NCBI RefSeq assembly: GCF_008831285.2
Contig: NC_045138.2
Span: 7,655,205-7,719,204, forward strand
Length of the DNA: 64,000 nt
Direction: 5' to 3'
From: Nymphaea colorata
Lineage: Eukaryota > Streptophyta > Magnoliopsida > Nymphaeales > Nymphaeaceae
Positions 12,167-25,716 of this stretch are shown one piece after another. Below the pieces are notes generated by a model that searched no databases, had not been told where the DNA came from, and saw only the letters and a list, made by a program, of their open reading frames with translations. Made by a program: the position numbers and the translations under genes. How positions within the stretch are numbered: position 1 is the stretch's first letter; each line of letters starts with the position of its first letter.

Positions 12167-12630
12167 TTAAAGATGATTGAAACCATAAAAAATTAGCATG
12201 ATTCTAGGCCCTAATACGATGAACTTTTCAAGTGGTTAATCTCAAATTATTGAAGAGCACTATATTCATGCCAACAAACTTTTTTTACATCGGGTCGCTT
12301 TATCAATCGAAAACTTATTATAATACCAATAATAAACACGTTATCTTATAATAAAAATTATATTGTTAGTATTCCCACCACATCCATACTACCATATCTG
12401 TGTTCAGCAACTATAGATGTCTTGGAAACGATTAGGCAAGTTCAGATCTGGAGAAAATGAGTGAGCATTGAATGCAGTAGCAAACACAAGGTTAGCAGGA
12501 ATACCTTGAATTGCACATTGTTCGTTTAGTCTAATCTTGAGGAGTCCCACCAACACCATTTTGAAAACCTCTAACAGCAACTTGAGTTTATGTCAAAAAG
12601 CTTACTTCAAGTTCAATAACTAACTTGCCT
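12167..12630. other. Intergenic stretch upstream of the secreted-protein ORF
   Basis: This may include the promoter of the minus-strand ORF at 11735-12166. I see no distinct element. Confidence 0.4.
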
Positions 12631-12636
12631 CGAGGG

Positions 12637-12835
12637 GCATAGGGTAGCTGGTTGGGCTGATGGGTTAATAAGAGCATGATCATCAGTTCGATTCTTAGGC
12701 ACTACTCCTTTAGACTGCAAACAATGGTAATGTGACACTCTAGTTGACGGGTGTATCACGGGTCTACCTAGGTCCCATAGCAGTCATAGACCCAGGGGAA
12801 AGAAGGGGGGAGCTTTGGCCCTTCTTCGGACAGCT
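12637..12835 (+). mobile_element. tRNA-derived SINE copy
   Basis: A tRNA-like head has an A-box-like tagctggttgg at 12645-12655 and a B-box-like agttcgattct at 12684-12694, at tRNA-like spacing. It is followed by a body containing cctaggtcccatagcag and tagacccagggg. The same body motifs recur in the same order at about 28630-28770. No poly(A) tail or TSD could be fixed. Confidence 0.6.
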
Positions 12836-13049
12836 TTTATGTTAGAGATTGTATTTTATTTCCCACCCATTGATTTATTGAACGTTGGAGATCTTGTTCC
12901 TCTTTGAAAGCTTACATGCTGACGTAAAGACATTTTTTTGATGGAGTGCATTGCCTTGTAAAGAGCTTATGCTCTGTGTGTTCCTCAATGGGACTGCAAC
13001 CTTTTATTATGAGTAACTTTTGTGCATACTACTAAAGAAAAATCACACG

Positions 13050-16000
13050 AGGCATGGAGTTGTCTCTCATGGATGTAGGTCTGGATGACCAAACCACTTA
13101 AAATCTTGTCTTGCCCCAAATCCATAGTCTAAAGAAAGAGGCTCTTTGCATTGCTGATTATGGTAAAATGAAATGCCTATAGGATGAATATGACATATCT
13201 ACCATGGCTTACCCGGATAATGCCCCATCAAGAAGGTTTAGAGAACATGAGGAAGCCTTTCAACTTCTTGCTAGTCTTGAAAATGACTTTGAACATATTC
13301 GAAGTCAAATCCTTTTCTCGCTAGAATTACCCTCAGTTAACATATCTTGTCTATGCTTATGAGAGAAGAATCCCGTAGACTTGTCATCAACTCATATTAA
13401 CACAGGCCTCTAGTTCAATCGGGTGAAGGTTCAGAGAAGGCAGCCTATACTACCAACACCACTGCCTTTGCTGCCACCATGGGGAAAAAGGGCAGTCACA
13501 GCTTCGTTGGAAATAAATCAAAAAAACCAAAATCATAGCAAGTTCACCTATACCTATTTCAAGAAGGACAGACATACCCATGAGAGGTGCTGAACATTGC
13601 ATGGGAAGCCAGGCCCATCTCAATTTCATCAATCAAATGGGCCAACTGCAATAGAAAAAGTCACTGCTACAAAAAATATTAACGCTGCTCAGCTGAAAAA
13701 TATTACAGAACTTCTACAAAATGTTTGCAAACAAAATGAAACAACTGCTATGGTTGCTTCAGTTGCTAGTCCAAATACTTCGTGTGTGGTTCTACTCACT
13801 ATGATTGATTATTGATTCTAGAGCAAGCAAACATGTGTACTTCAATTATAGATCAATCAAATATTAAATGTGTGCATGGAAATAACTACGTGATTATTGC
13901 AAATGGATCAAAGGTAAAAGTAGAAGGTATCAACAATATTCATCTTCTTGATCGTGAGAAAAATATTAATGTTTTAGTTGTTCCTGATCTATCTATGAAC
14001 TTGTTATCAATTTCTAAGCTCACTAATTATTTGAATTGTGATATTATATTTTCACCCTATGATGTGGTGTTTCAGGACAGATTGTCAAAGAAGATAATTG
14101 GTAAGGAAAGATTAGATAAAGGATTGTAAGTGCTGGAACAAGAAAATAAAACCAGGTTTGCTAGACTTGAATGCTCTATGTGGCAACAAAGATTAGGCCA
14201 CCTTTCTAGCTACAAAATAAATAGTGTATTTTTTGTATATTATTATAATTGTCAATCATGTGATGTGTGTCGCTATGCTAAGATGAGTAGACCTCCTTTT
14301 TCAAAATTTGATACTAATGCTGAAAACACATTTGATTTGGTTCATTTTGTTGTGTGGGGTCCAGCCCTTTAGTTTCATATTTTAGTTTTCAATTTTATGT
14401 ACATTTATAGATCAAATTTCAAAGATTACTTAGATTTATTTGCTCAAGTCTAAAGATGAAGTTTTTGATAAATTTCAAATGTTTTATAATATAGTGAAAA
14501 AATCAGTACGAGAAACAAATTAAAGTCTTAATGACTGATAATGGTACTGAATATAAAAATGTTAAATTTGATATGTTTGAAAAACAGTGTGGCATTGATC
14601 ACCAATTCACTTATTTGGGCACTCCTCAACAAAACAGAGTTTCAAAAATAAAAAATCGTCATCTTCTTGAAGTTACTCATAGTTTGTTATTCCAAATGAA
14701 TGTTCCTAAGATTTATTAGAGTGATGTCGTCATGAATGCATGTTATATTATTAATTGATTTCCTAGTAAAAATCTTTAGGATCATGCTCCCCTTGATATT
14801 ATAAAGGAACATAAGGTCAATTTAAATCACATGTGAACCTTTGGATATGTTGTTTTTGTAGCTATGTAGTGGAAAACGTAAACAAACTTAGTAGTTGTGC
14901 TCTCAAATGTACCTTTTTTAGGGTACTTTGTTTCTCAAGAAGGATGTTGATGCTATAATATAGAAAAAAAGTAGTTCTTTGTATCAAGGCATGTTGTGTT
15001 TGCTGAAACCACACCTTATTTTGATCTTCCAATCCAGAAAATCATGTTCCTGAGGGAGAGTTTTCCTCTCACATCTAACATTCTTTGTGAGATTTGCTTT
15101 TCAGGGGAGAGTGTGTTGTCGGCTACTAATCCTTACAATGAGTTTACAATCATTACCAAGAAGCCAAGAGAGACTCGATGTGAATAAAGGCCATGGATGA
15201 AGAAATTAGTGTTTTGCATAAAAACAAATTTAAAATATTGTCACACTATGTCCTTAAAAAAAAGTTAGTTGGTTGTTGCTAGGTGTTCAAAATAAAACAC
15301 AAAAGTAATGAGAGTATTGAAAAATATAAGGCCAAACTTGTGGCAAAGCGATATACACATACACAAGACAGCTTATGAGGTGATGTTTGTGTCTGTAATG
15401 AAATTAAATACCATTAGGGTGATGTTATATGTTGCACGCAATTATAATTTATGATTGTATCAATTGGATGTTAAAAATGCATTTCTGCAGATCGACTTGA
15501 AAAAATAGGTGTATATAAATATTCCTCCTAAACATCTTCAAGAAGCTAACAAAAAATTGGTGTGTAGGCTTCACATGGCAACCTATGGTTTGAAACAATC
15601 TCTGAGGGCATAGCATTACCGGTTGAGTAATTTTTTAGAACAGCATGACTTCACAAGAAGCAATGCTGACAACTCTTTATTTGTTAAATGGAAGGATGAC
15701 AATCTGGTTATCATGTTAGTATATGTGTACGACATTATCCTGACATGGACTGATGAAGAAGGGGCCCTAAAAACTAAAAAGTTGCTTCACAATGCTTTTG
15801 ACATAAAGGATCTAGGAAAATTTTGTTATTTTTTTAGCATTGAAATTGCTCAATCAAGCAAAGGACTTTTGCTTTCTCAACAAAGATATACCTTAGTTTG
15901 CTTAAAAATGCAGGAAAAATTGGGTGCAAGCCAGTAGAGACACCAATTGAAGTTAGATAAAAAATTGAAGTTGTTTGAAATGACCATGTCTGCAACAAGA

Positions 16001-16430
16001 ACAGCTACCAACGGCTACTAGGGAAGCTTATATATTTTATCATTACTAGACCAGACATAACCTATGTAGCTATTATAGCTAGCTAGTGTATGCATCTGCC
16101 TATAGAACATCATTCACAAATTGTCAATCACATTTTGCAATACTTAAAAAGAACTCTGGGACAAGGCATATGGTACAAAAGAAATAGTTATCATCAAATT
16201 CATGGATTCGATGGAGATTGGGCAGACAGTTCAGATTGAAAATTTACAACTAGTTATTGTGCATTTGTTGGAGGAAATATTGTGTCTTGGAAAAGTAAGA
16301 AACAGAATGTGGTGTCTAGATCTAGAGTTGAAGCATAATATCAAGCTATGGTTACAGGAGTTTAGTTTAGTGGAGTAGTGCCACAGCAGTTAACATGTGT
16401 GGTGTAGCAATTATAGGATGCAAAAAGCAG
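13050..16430 (+). pseudogene. Degenerate Ty1/copia retrotransposon
   Basis: The order of domains is that of copia pol. A gag piece lies at 13220-13400 (FQLLASLENDFEHIRSQI). A zinc-knuckle region near 13540-13610 retains only some of its metal ligands. A broken protease motif near 13805 reads DSRASKH where DSGASxH is expected. The pre-integrase motif WQQRLGHLS with CxxC lies at 14180-14280, and an integrase piece at 14531-14719 shows TDNGTEY and GTPQQNRVS. Reverse transcriptase runs from about 15190 to 15940, and an RNase H remnant lies at about 16190-16360. The RT active-site YVDD is altered to YVYD at about 15720-15735. Many stops and frameshifts separate the blocks, so it cannot encode a functional polyprotein. 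I could not identify paired LTRs. Confidence 0.9.
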
Positions 16431-17601
16431 CTAAAGTTCTCAAATTTAAAATTGTTGCTATATGTTGTTTGTCTTTTTATTTATGCCATTTTGTATTTTC
16501 ATTCATTTAACCAGTTGTAACTGACTGATTCCGTGACCACCATTTTTTTACGATGTTGCACTAACTTTTAGGATGGGCCGCTAAAAAAATAGAATCTGGG
16601 CCGTTTGCAGAACTCACTTTCCTAATATGCTATCAAACGCCATCCGTGGAACAAAGTTAAATATAATGATCAAACCCCACTTCTTTTCACCGTCATTTTT
16701 CAAAATTTGTGTATATTATGCATAAAATGTAAGTATTTCATAAGTTATAATATTTAAAAAATGCAATGATAAAATAAATTACAACATGGAAAAGCATAGT
16801 CATAGAATAAATTATACGTATATAATAGCAAAGAATGAGCATATCCTACAAATTTGTATTTTTAATTTATCAAACTGAAAGTGGAGACTGATTGACAAAA
16901 GGAAGGGTGAGAGAAACTTGGAAAGTTTAGTACATTATATCGTTAGTTGAAGCTTAGACCTTGCTTTTTTCCCAAGGGTTTAGGGCTGCTTCGAGTTGTA
17001 AATGATCCTGCAACTTGCAACTCGAACGCCCTTTAACTCCAATGTTCGGCTTTGAACTAGACATGTGCTGCTTATGCGCCACCATGCCTGCCCCAATTGC
17101 ACTACGTCTAGGACAGGTTAAACGTTTGAAAAAAAAAAAAGAACAGGTTTGAATGAAAAAGATTTTAAACTGACGTGTTCTGTCTGCCATTTTATAAGTA
17201 GATCAGATTAAAAGCATTTAAAATTTCCTACACCAAATCTTTTTTTATTTATCAATAATCGGTTTTCCTAGATTCCATTTGTATGAAACTTATGGAAGTT
17301 GTTCCAATATTGATTTAATTTGAATAGTTATACGTGCATTAATGGCTATTTAGTAACCTACGTTTTATTATATTTTTCTTAAATGCGTGAAAAATCAAAC
17401 TCACCTGCCAATTAAAAATTTTGAAATGGATGTTTTAACTGATTTTTTGTATAAAAATGCTAGCATAATATATCAAATTAACTAACAATGGCAACATGCA
17501 ACCTATAGGAAAACTGAGCCCTAGGCAGCACATGTTCAACCCCCATTTATACACGAATAAATATTTGGTAAGTGATTACAAGAATAGCTTAAAGTACAAG
17601 T
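16431..17601. other. Intergenic region
   Basis: AT-rich sequence with no recognisable gene. The minus-strand frame 16954-17190 has no family features. The left end may include the LTR remnant of the copia element. Confidence 0.4.
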
Positions 17602-18070
17602 AGTTATTACTTTAGCTCGACCCGTTTATTAAACAAGTCGAGTTCGAGTTAAGAAATGAGCTCGACAACATAAATGAGTCGAGCTCAAATTGAGCAGGCT
17701 CGACATAGTTAAACTCGGTTAAGCTCTTAAAAGAAAATATAGAGAATATGTCCCATAAAGTTATCAAAAAAAGAGGTTACACAAATGGATATGCATGTGA
17801 GGTATGTGAGAGGTTCCATGATCAAATATGCATGTCGGCTCTTTCTTTAAATAATAAATTTTTTACAAAATGCTTGCTCTGCTCAATCCAATCTTCGGCT
17901 CGAGCTTAAACGATCTGAATCGAACCGACTTTGAGTTTTAAGAACTCAAGCCGAGTCGAGCTCGAGCTAATGAAATCGAACTTGACTTGAGCTCTTGCTG
18001 AGTTCGAGTTTCTTTCAAAACACTCAAGCTGAGTTCAAACTGGCTCAGCTCGGCTCTTGAACATCCCTAT
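17602..18070. mobile_element. Non-autonomous hAT-like element, GAGCTC subfamily
   Basis: The 469-bp insert is flanked by a perfect 8-bp duplication, GTACAAGT, at 17594-17601 and 18071-18078. Both subterminal regions are filled with GAGTTCGAG / GAGCTCGAG / GCTCGGCTC motifs in opposite orientations. The right terminus reads ACATCCCTAT, that is ATAGGGATGT inward, a terminus related to that of the elements at 26703 and 27824. The left end is more diverged. There is no coding capacity. Confidence 0.75.
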
Positions 18071-18109
18071 GTACAAGTGACGATGAAAAAGATAGCTAAA
18101 AGTAGCAGC

Positions 18110-21100
18110 ATTGTAAGAAACTCATGAACCGAACAGGCAGCCTGCAATCTCTCTCGTCCGCAATTTCGAATGGAGCCATTGCTTCTTTTGACAAGGCACT
18201 TGTTTTTCACATTGCGAGAGTGAGGAGGGGGAGCGCCGAGGTGAGCGAGATTGAGGAGGAGGAGGAGCGCGGAGGTAGGGGAGGCTCCGTAGGGGCCTTC
18301 CCCCGGCGATGGGCTTCCAGAGATGAAGCAGGAGGTGGTGCCTGCGATGATCGGCGTTGCACCAATGGATGAGGAGCCTCTGCTGATTGGGGAACCAAGT
18401 TGCATTCAAGGTTAGTCTTCTCTTTCTCCCCTTTTACCAGTTAACGATATGGATGATTTTGTGCCTCCTCTGCTTCTCTCCTCTGGGAATGGGGAATCTG
18501 AGGGGTAGATGCATGGAGAAGAAGTGGTCTCTGCAGTTGGAAATAGGAAATCCCTTCTAGGGAATGCTTGCCGTGTAGAGGGAAACGCTTGCCAGGGTGC
18601 GGCAGTGGGTGATCCAAAAAGCAATTTGGGGGTGTGGGCACTAGAGGGCTTCCTCGGCCTCAAACTTGGGCGGACCATGCTGCAGGTTGCGGCCCTGACC
18701 GGGAAGAGGATCTACCTCCCTTAAAAGTTATTCTCGGCAAGGGTCGGCCAAGAATAGTGGTGACTGAGGAAGGCCTCCAAAACATGATGAAACCCTTCAA
18801 ATGGTCGGCAGTCTGTTGTTTCATGGGTTCAACCTCAAAAGTCAGTGGAAACATCTCTAAGCTCATTACTGGCCTGCTTACGCAATGGATGGGGAGAATA
18901 TCTCCTCACATCTCCCTTCTCAATAAAGGGGACTTTCTTATTCGAGTGGCAAGCGGAGAGGAACTTAACCTCGTATTGAAAAAACGCACTTGGAAAGTGA
19001 GCAGTAGGGTTCTGATGGCTGCCAGTTGGAGCCCTGGCCAACCGCTTGAGATTAATCCAAGAACTACCACTCCTTTGTGGGTGAGGCTGTCAGGTCTTCC
19101 ACCATATTTTTGGAACTAGCGAATCTTCAAAGCAGTGGCAATGGGACTGCAAGGTGACTTCCTAGAGGCAGACACTCCCAAAGATCAAATGTCCCGCACT
19201 AATTTCGCCCACATACTATTGGATCTCCCCATCCAATCTGAACTCCCGCCAGAGGTGGAGATTGACCTGGGAGGTGGCCACATCCTCGCACAAGCAACAG
19301 TTTATGAAGATCGCCTCCGCTTCTGCCAAATGTGTGGTGTGAATTCCCATCCACCGAAGGATTTCCCTAAAATTCTTAACTCAAAAGTGAAAGATGACTT
19401 TAGAACTCTGGAGGCTGGACACAAGGTCACTAGAATTTCTCTCAACAGAGGAAACGGGCTTTCAAGCGGGTCACGACTGGAGCACTTTACTGAAGCTAAC
19501 AGGTTTGAAGTGTTATCTGAAACAGAAGAGGATTATGGCCCTCACGACAAAACCAAGGAGGGGCCAGAGAAGTTGCATCAAAAGACATAGCAGAAAGGTC
19601 ATGCCCCTCTTTGTGCGCCCAAAGGAAAAGGGGCAAAAGCAAATCGCGTAATCCAGAGAAGGGTCAAAACAATAGTCATACATCCACTGAGTGCCTCCCT
19701 AATTCGTTTGTCTCCAAGCCTCCAGATGGGCAGGAGTCTTCTTGTGATGTCCCTCGAGGGTTTTCCTTTTCTTCACCTAGTCATCTGGGGCAAGATGGAG
19801 TTGTCAGTTCTTCCAGTCAAAAAGGCGCAATAGAGGATCCTCGCCATGAGAAATCAGATTAAGTCGCGGGTCTAAACATACATGTAGGGGGAGGGGAAGC
19901 AAGGGAAGCAGAGGTCAGAAAATCATAAAGGACATATCAAACTTTAATCTTCTCCTGCATGATGACCTTGAAGGAGTGGGCAACAAACGTAAAAGAACTT
20001 TCTATGACTCCTCTCCGGATTTTGTCCTTAACCCCCAGGTTCAGCCCTATGGGGGAGTCCAAGGAGGGTGAGATGCCCATATCAGATTCTCTTTCATGAA
20101 TTTCATGTCAAGGAATGTAAGAGGGTTGGTTAGACGGGAGACTAACCTTGAACTCTTGTCTCTTCTTCAAGCTTTCTCCCTGGATGGTTTTGCTTAATTG
20201 ACACAATGCTCTCTATAAACAAGTGCCAACAATGGCAGCTTATTATGAAGAATTATGGTATGGTTTCTAATACTCATTTGTCCTCTGGGGTTACCTGTAT
20301 CCTCTGTGTGTGGGATTCAGCAAGGCTTAAAGTTCAAGTTGTGGTGATACATCATTGTTGGATTATCTTAAGATGTTCTAGGCGAGGCTCCCAGGAGATT
20401 TTCTATGTGGGAGGAATTTATCTTCCCACAAACCCATATGCTGGGCAGGTGGAATTCCAGAAACTTCACTCTCTCCTTCAACATCTTGAGGAACCAGCTT
20501 TGTTGATGGGTGATTTTAATTGCATGTTGGGCCCACAAGGCAAAACTGGCAATAGTCCCTCCCTTTTTTCCTGCAACAATTTTGCCTCCTTCGTGGCGAG
20601 CAATAGCTTTAGACCTCTGATAGATCCTAAAAGGACCTTCACTTGGACTAATAACAGCAGAAACATAGAAACTATCTTTTGCAAGTTGGATTGATGTCTG
20701 TTGAACTTGGCATGGCGTCAGAAATGGTCAGAGAGAAATCAATTGAAAGTGGTGATTCGATCTTCTTCTGATTGTTCACCACGTGTCTTCTCATCATCCT
20801 TCTCTGAAATTGGTCACACTCGCCCTAGACTTTTCAAGTTCTTTAGTAGCTGGACTCAGCTACCTGAGAGCCACAGGATAGTGGCTGAGCCTTGGTCTCG
20901 TCGTGATCCAGGCTGCCCCCTAATTAGGGTTTTCTCGAAGCTTGAAAGAGTAAGGAAAGACTTATCTAGATGGTACAAACACAAGGTTGGGGATGTGGCT
21001 CTACGCATCAACAGCCTAAAGCGAGGATGCCCAAATCAGGTGTGAAGCGGGAGATAGTTCCACGACTCCTATGGAAATGTTGCCTAGGCAAGAGTTGTCC

Positions 21101-24100
21101 AGTGCACTTTTGGAAGAAGAAAATTAGTGGAGACAAAAGGCTAGGATTAAATGGCTCCGAGAGGGGGACAGAAATACGGCCTTTTTTTAAAGAGTGGTGA
21201 AGGGGCGTCGTGTCAAAAACCAAATCCTCACAATGGAAGAAAGTGGTTTGGAGTTTGAGGACCAAAATATGATTCAGCAAATCTGTTTCAACTATTTTTC
21301 TAATCTTCTTGGCACTACGGATGGCTGGGGTGAGAGTCTTCTAGGTTTATGAGATGGAGAGGTTGTTTCAAAGACAGAAAACCAAAATTTGATTAAACCA
21401 GTCACTAGAGAAGAGGTAAAATAGGTGGTCTTCGAGTCTGACCCAGACAGCGCTCTTGGGCCAGACGGTTTCCCTGCCTCTTTCTTTAGATTTTATTGGA
21501 ATATAGTGGGGGACGATATTTTTGAGGTCATGCATAGGTCTTTATGAATTCAGGGAAGCTAGTGAAGAAGATAAACAAGTCTATGATATCTCTTATTCCT
21601 AAACATGAGAGCGCAAAAAGGGTCACTGAGTTTCTCCTGATTGCTCTATGCAACTCATTGTATAAATTCATGTCCAAATTGTTGGCCAATAGGATGAAAA
21701 GCATACTCGCAAGGATTATTGGAAGAGAGCAGAGTGCTTTTATCTGGGGCAGATCTATTTATGAAAATATTATTTTAGCCCATGAAAAATTGTTCACAAG
21801 CTGCAATCCTCCAAGAGACCTTTTTGCTACTTAAAACTTGGCTTGTTTGAAGCATATAATTTGGTAAATTGGAAATTCCTTGAAAATGCTCTGCACAAGG
21901 TGGGATTTTCTGAAGCATGGGTTATGTACATCATGTTAAGGGTGGGTATCGGGCCGGGCCGGCTCGGCCCGGCCCATTTAAATTAAAAAAATATTTTTAA
22001 ATTATAAAATAACATTTTTTTAATATAAAATGTATTTATTAAGAATAAAAAATATTATTAAAAAAAATTAAAAAATATATATATATATATTTTTAACTTA
22101 CCGGGCCTAAATGGGCCTAGCCAGGCCGGCCTGGCGGCGGCCCGGCCCGACGCCCAGCCTTACGTCATGTCATGTGTCACCTCTGCCTCTGCTTTGGTCT
22201 TAGTTAATGGGGTTCAAGGTGAGTATTTCTACCTTGCTCATGGGCTTCGCCAGGGAGACCCAATATCTCCTTATCTCTTCATTGTCATTATGGAAATTTT
22301 CAGAAGGGCTATCTTTGGGAGGATGACAAACCGCTTATTTAGGCCTCCCCTCATACCTCATGTGGGTCGTGCCCCCCCTTTTCTTGCCTTTACGGATGAT
22401 GTCCTCCTTTTTAGCGACATTTCACATGTTTCGATAGAGCAAGTGCAAGAAACATGCGGCTCCTAGGGACCAATGCAGGTTTGAAGGTTAACTCCCAAAA
22501 ATCTAATATCTATTTTTCTGATGCAGTGCCGGCTGAGGCGAAAGATAGGATTTGTGCCACTCTTGGCTGGCCTTGTGATGCCCTCCCTATGTCTTACTTT
22601 TGGCTGCCTTTGTTTGTTGGTAAACTTAAGGACGATTGGTACCAACCCCTTATCAACAAGGTTGAAAAATGTCTTCCTTTGTGGAAGTCGGTCACCCTCT
22701 CCTATGCCGGATGACTATGCCTCCTCAAACATCTCCTTAGCAGCGTTATTGGCTTTTGGACGTTAGTCTTTGCTCTTCCAAGAAAGTTGTCCGGGTTCTT
22801 GCCGCATCCATGGCCAATTTTTTATGGGGTGGAGATGGGAACTCTAGAGCAAGGCACCTATTGGCTTGGAACTAAGTCTGCAAACCTTACTCGGAAGGAG
22901 GCATGGGTTTACCACATCTAGAAGAATGGTCTATGGCATGCCGGGTAAAATGGTCCGTTTTCATCTGTGGTCATGAAGTTAATTGAACCAAATTCTACCA
23001 CAAGAAATATGTTACACCAAGGAGTCTATGGGTTATTAAGCCCAAAGCGAAAAAATCTTGGTTTTTCAAGAACTACATAATGTCATGGTATCTAGTTAAG
23101 GGAAATGTTGTGTGGCAGATCAGCCGAGGTAACATAAGCTATTGGTATGGTAAATGGGGAGGCCACATTCTGGCTGATGCTCTCCTAGAAGAGGAACTAT
23201 TATTCCTCCAGGAATCGAGAACAATGACCATCCAATAAATTTAAGAATCTGATCTCTTCCTTGCACCTGAGTTCAGCGCAGTTCTATGTAGGCTTTACAT
23301 GCCTAAACCTCAATTGGGTAGTGGTCCAGATGTTCTCCATTATGTTGGGAGGTTTGCCCTTGATGGTAAGGTGAGAGATACCTAGGAGGATACTAGAGAG
23401 AAGTGGGCTAAGGAAACTTGGAAGGAATTCATTTGGAATAATGATGTTCACCCTCGTGGCGTTGGTTCACTTACATTGCTGTTAATGGTCGTCTCCCTAC
23501 TCAAGATAGACAAAAGAAGAGGGGACTATCCCTAGCAAATTGATGTCCTATTTGTACTGCTGCCGAAGAGTGGGCATATGTTGCTGAATGCCGTCTTGCA
23601 TGAAAAATATGGAACTTGGCCTCTAAGAAATTTGGAAAGAAAATTGGGGGAGGAAGAAATATCATAGATAAATTAAAGTGTTGGTACAGTTGTAGCTTCA
23701 AGAGAGGATGGGTCACTTGTTGTTGGAGAGTTTGCTTTGAAACAGTAATCTGGAGTATATGGAAATGGAGAAACAAGCGATTTCTTGGGGGAGATAGCAG
23801 AATCACAGACCTGATGTGTTCGTAGATATGGTTGGACTATGCAAGTAGTTTTCTGCCCTTCTTGATTGCCAGCCTAAGGAATTTTTGGAAATGCAACTTT
23901 GGACCAGTTTAGGCATTCTTCTGGGCGAATGGCTAACCACTCAACCTAACCAGAGAATTATCCAAATAGCATCTAGGAAAACTAATGGTGCTTGCTGGGT
24001 TGCGGTTAAGGTAAATAGAACCAAAGATGTTTTTGACATGGAAAATCCTTTCTGCCGCAGATCAATATCTCCCTTCCCTGAGACAACAGAGATGTTAGCT

Positions 24101-24430
24101 TGGATGCTTCTTCACTTTGACTTCAATGGTTGCTCCACCATAACCATCGGTGCTAACAACAGGAAATGGAAATAGTGGCTTAGCTCTCTTATTGAAGGTA
24201 GAGAGGGAGATAGGTCCGCTCCCCAAATCATGGCTAACAAAGTTCAACTATTATACATCACAAACGAAAATCAAGATGTGCAAACTCTTTCCTTGCTGCC
24301 CTTAGTTTGAGGTTCAATGTATTCACTTGTATAGGTTGCAGTAATTTTTCATTAGTTTTCCTATAAATATTGTTTTTTGGCGTTGTTGGATTAATAAAGT
24401 TTTGGTGGACTCCTCCAGCAGCTTTGATGC
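18110..24430 (+). pseudogene. Decayed L1-type LINE, nearly full length
   Basis: ORF1-like sequence at about 18450-19860 contains a DUF4283-like domain (PLWVRLSGLPPYFWN at 19075-19119) and a damaged CCHC knuckle (RFCQMCGVNSH near 19318). An endonuclease domain follows at 20095-20697 (IYLPTNPY, LMGDFNCMLGPQGKTG). The reverse transcriptase runs from about 21290 to 22900 with HGLRQGDPISPYLF at 22228-22275, the active-site block FTDD where FADD is usual at about 22390, and KVNSQKSN. A zf-RVT-like tail lies at about 23390-23830. Stops and frameshifts occur throughout, and a hAT-like element interrupts the RT at 21937-22162. It is non-functional. The exact ends and TSD could not be fixed. Confidence 0.9.
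21937..22162. mobile_element. 226-bp hAT-like MITE inserted in the LINE reverse transcriptase
   Basis: Terminal inverted repeats are TAAGGGTGGGTATCGGGCC and, from the other end, TAAGGCTGGGCGTCGGGCC. Flanks show an 8-bp duplication with one mismatch (catcatgt at 21929-21936, cgtcatgt at 22163-22170). The interior is GGGCCGGGCC-type sequence at the ends with an AT-rich middle. Removing the element and one duplication rejoins the RT frame as WVMYIMSCVT, so the boundaries are well supported. Confidence 0.88.
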
Positions 24431-24846
24431 AGAAGAGGAATTGAAATCAGCCGGGTTTTGGATGTTTCCGAACGACAAAATATTTGAAAATTGTTGCTAA
24501 CGAACACCATGCAACAGAAGTACGAGTAGACAGTCTTTGATATAGTAGCAGTTATAGTGATACTACATTTATTGTACATTTAAATATTTAGTCATATGAC
24601 AACATGTGGCAGCTGACAAATTTCAATTTTCATATTAATTGAGCAATACTAGTTTATATTTTTCTTCTATGTTTTGCTTTGAAAAGTGGGGCACCATAGA
24701 AACTGTGCTTGTTCGAAATATGCTGAAAGATTGAATACTGGGGCCTATTCGAATGCTCAAATGACCAAAATGCCCTTGATATAAAAAGTACAAACAAGGT
24801 CAAAAGTGGAAAGAGCAAGTACAACCTCTCACGCAGTCAGTGGTGG

Positions 24847-25716
24847 CTATGTCACAATGGTATGCCCAAATGAGTGGCGTGCCCATATCGGTATGCCGGT
24901 GTGGCAATACCGGTATGCCGGTACGTGCCGGTACATTTGGATCTGGTTTCGGGATGAAACCAGATCCAAACCATATGAAAACCTAAAAACAAAAATCGCA
25001 ACGGTGGCGATTGCTTGCACCAACCTTGGGCGGTGGCAGCGGACGGCGGCTCGGTGTTTGACAACAGTTGCGGTGGATGGCGGCGAGTGCTTGAGCCTTG
25101 CAACAACCTTGGGCAGCGGCGTCCGCTACGTCGGAAGGTTTTTTGGGGTTTTTTTCTTTTTGTGTGTGTGTCTTTTTGTTCTGTCGTTCAGAGGGATGCT
25201 TCTTTTGAAATCTTCTTTTTTGCGTGATTTATGCGATAACATTGTTGTGGTTTCAGTCTCCCGCTGCTCAAGAATTGTGTATATTTGCCTCTGTGAAACT
25301 GATTTCTTTATATGTTCAAGTTTCTTTCTTTTGTTTCTTTCCCAAGATAAATCTGATGGTAGTAGGTTCCTTTTCTTTTATATCAGAACTGCAATGTGGT
25401 ATAACAGTATTTGACTCACTTCTGGGCTAATTTCGTTTTGATCTTCTTGATAGGTAATCTCATACTAATTGAGATGCTTTTATGTATAAGCTGCCTATTT
25501 AATTTATCAAGCAGAACCTTCATGACTTATGAGATTATCTATGGATTAATGGAAGGAACATTGTCTTAGTGTGATGATATCATTTGGTTTTTTCAAATTT
25601 TTGAATTAAAAAAATATAATAATATATAATATTCACCATACCGCCATACCAAGATTTACGAAAATGCCATACCAATACCCGTACCCCGCACTCGTACCCG
25701 TACCATTGTGATGTAG
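24847..25716. mobile_element. Non-autonomous hAT element with CTATGTCACAATGGTA ends
   Basis: The left end CTATGTCACAATGGTA matches the inverted right end CTACATCACAATGGTA. The putative 8-bp duplication is agtggtgg at 24839-24846 and gttggtgg at 25717-25724, 6 of 8 identical. Subterminal regions repeat ggtatgccggta-type and gtacccgtacc-type motifs. The GC-rich interior repeats caaccttgggc(g/a)g(t/c)gg. The 202-residue frame crossing it has no recognisable domain. Its ends resemble those of the element at 43762-44804. Confidence 0.7.

Noticed and set aside
12637..12705. Possible functional tRNA gene
   Set aside because: A- and B-box-like motifs are present, but no complete cloverleaf or acceptor stem pairs and the homology continues into a SINE body.
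18067..18724. Several overlapping GC-rich frames on both strands
   Set aside because: They lie in the GC-rich 5' part of the LINE. The plus-strand ORF1 explains the openness.
24806..25414. 202-codon open frame
   Set aside because: It crosses the left end of a hAT element and consists largely of repeat and T-rich sequence, so it is probably chance.
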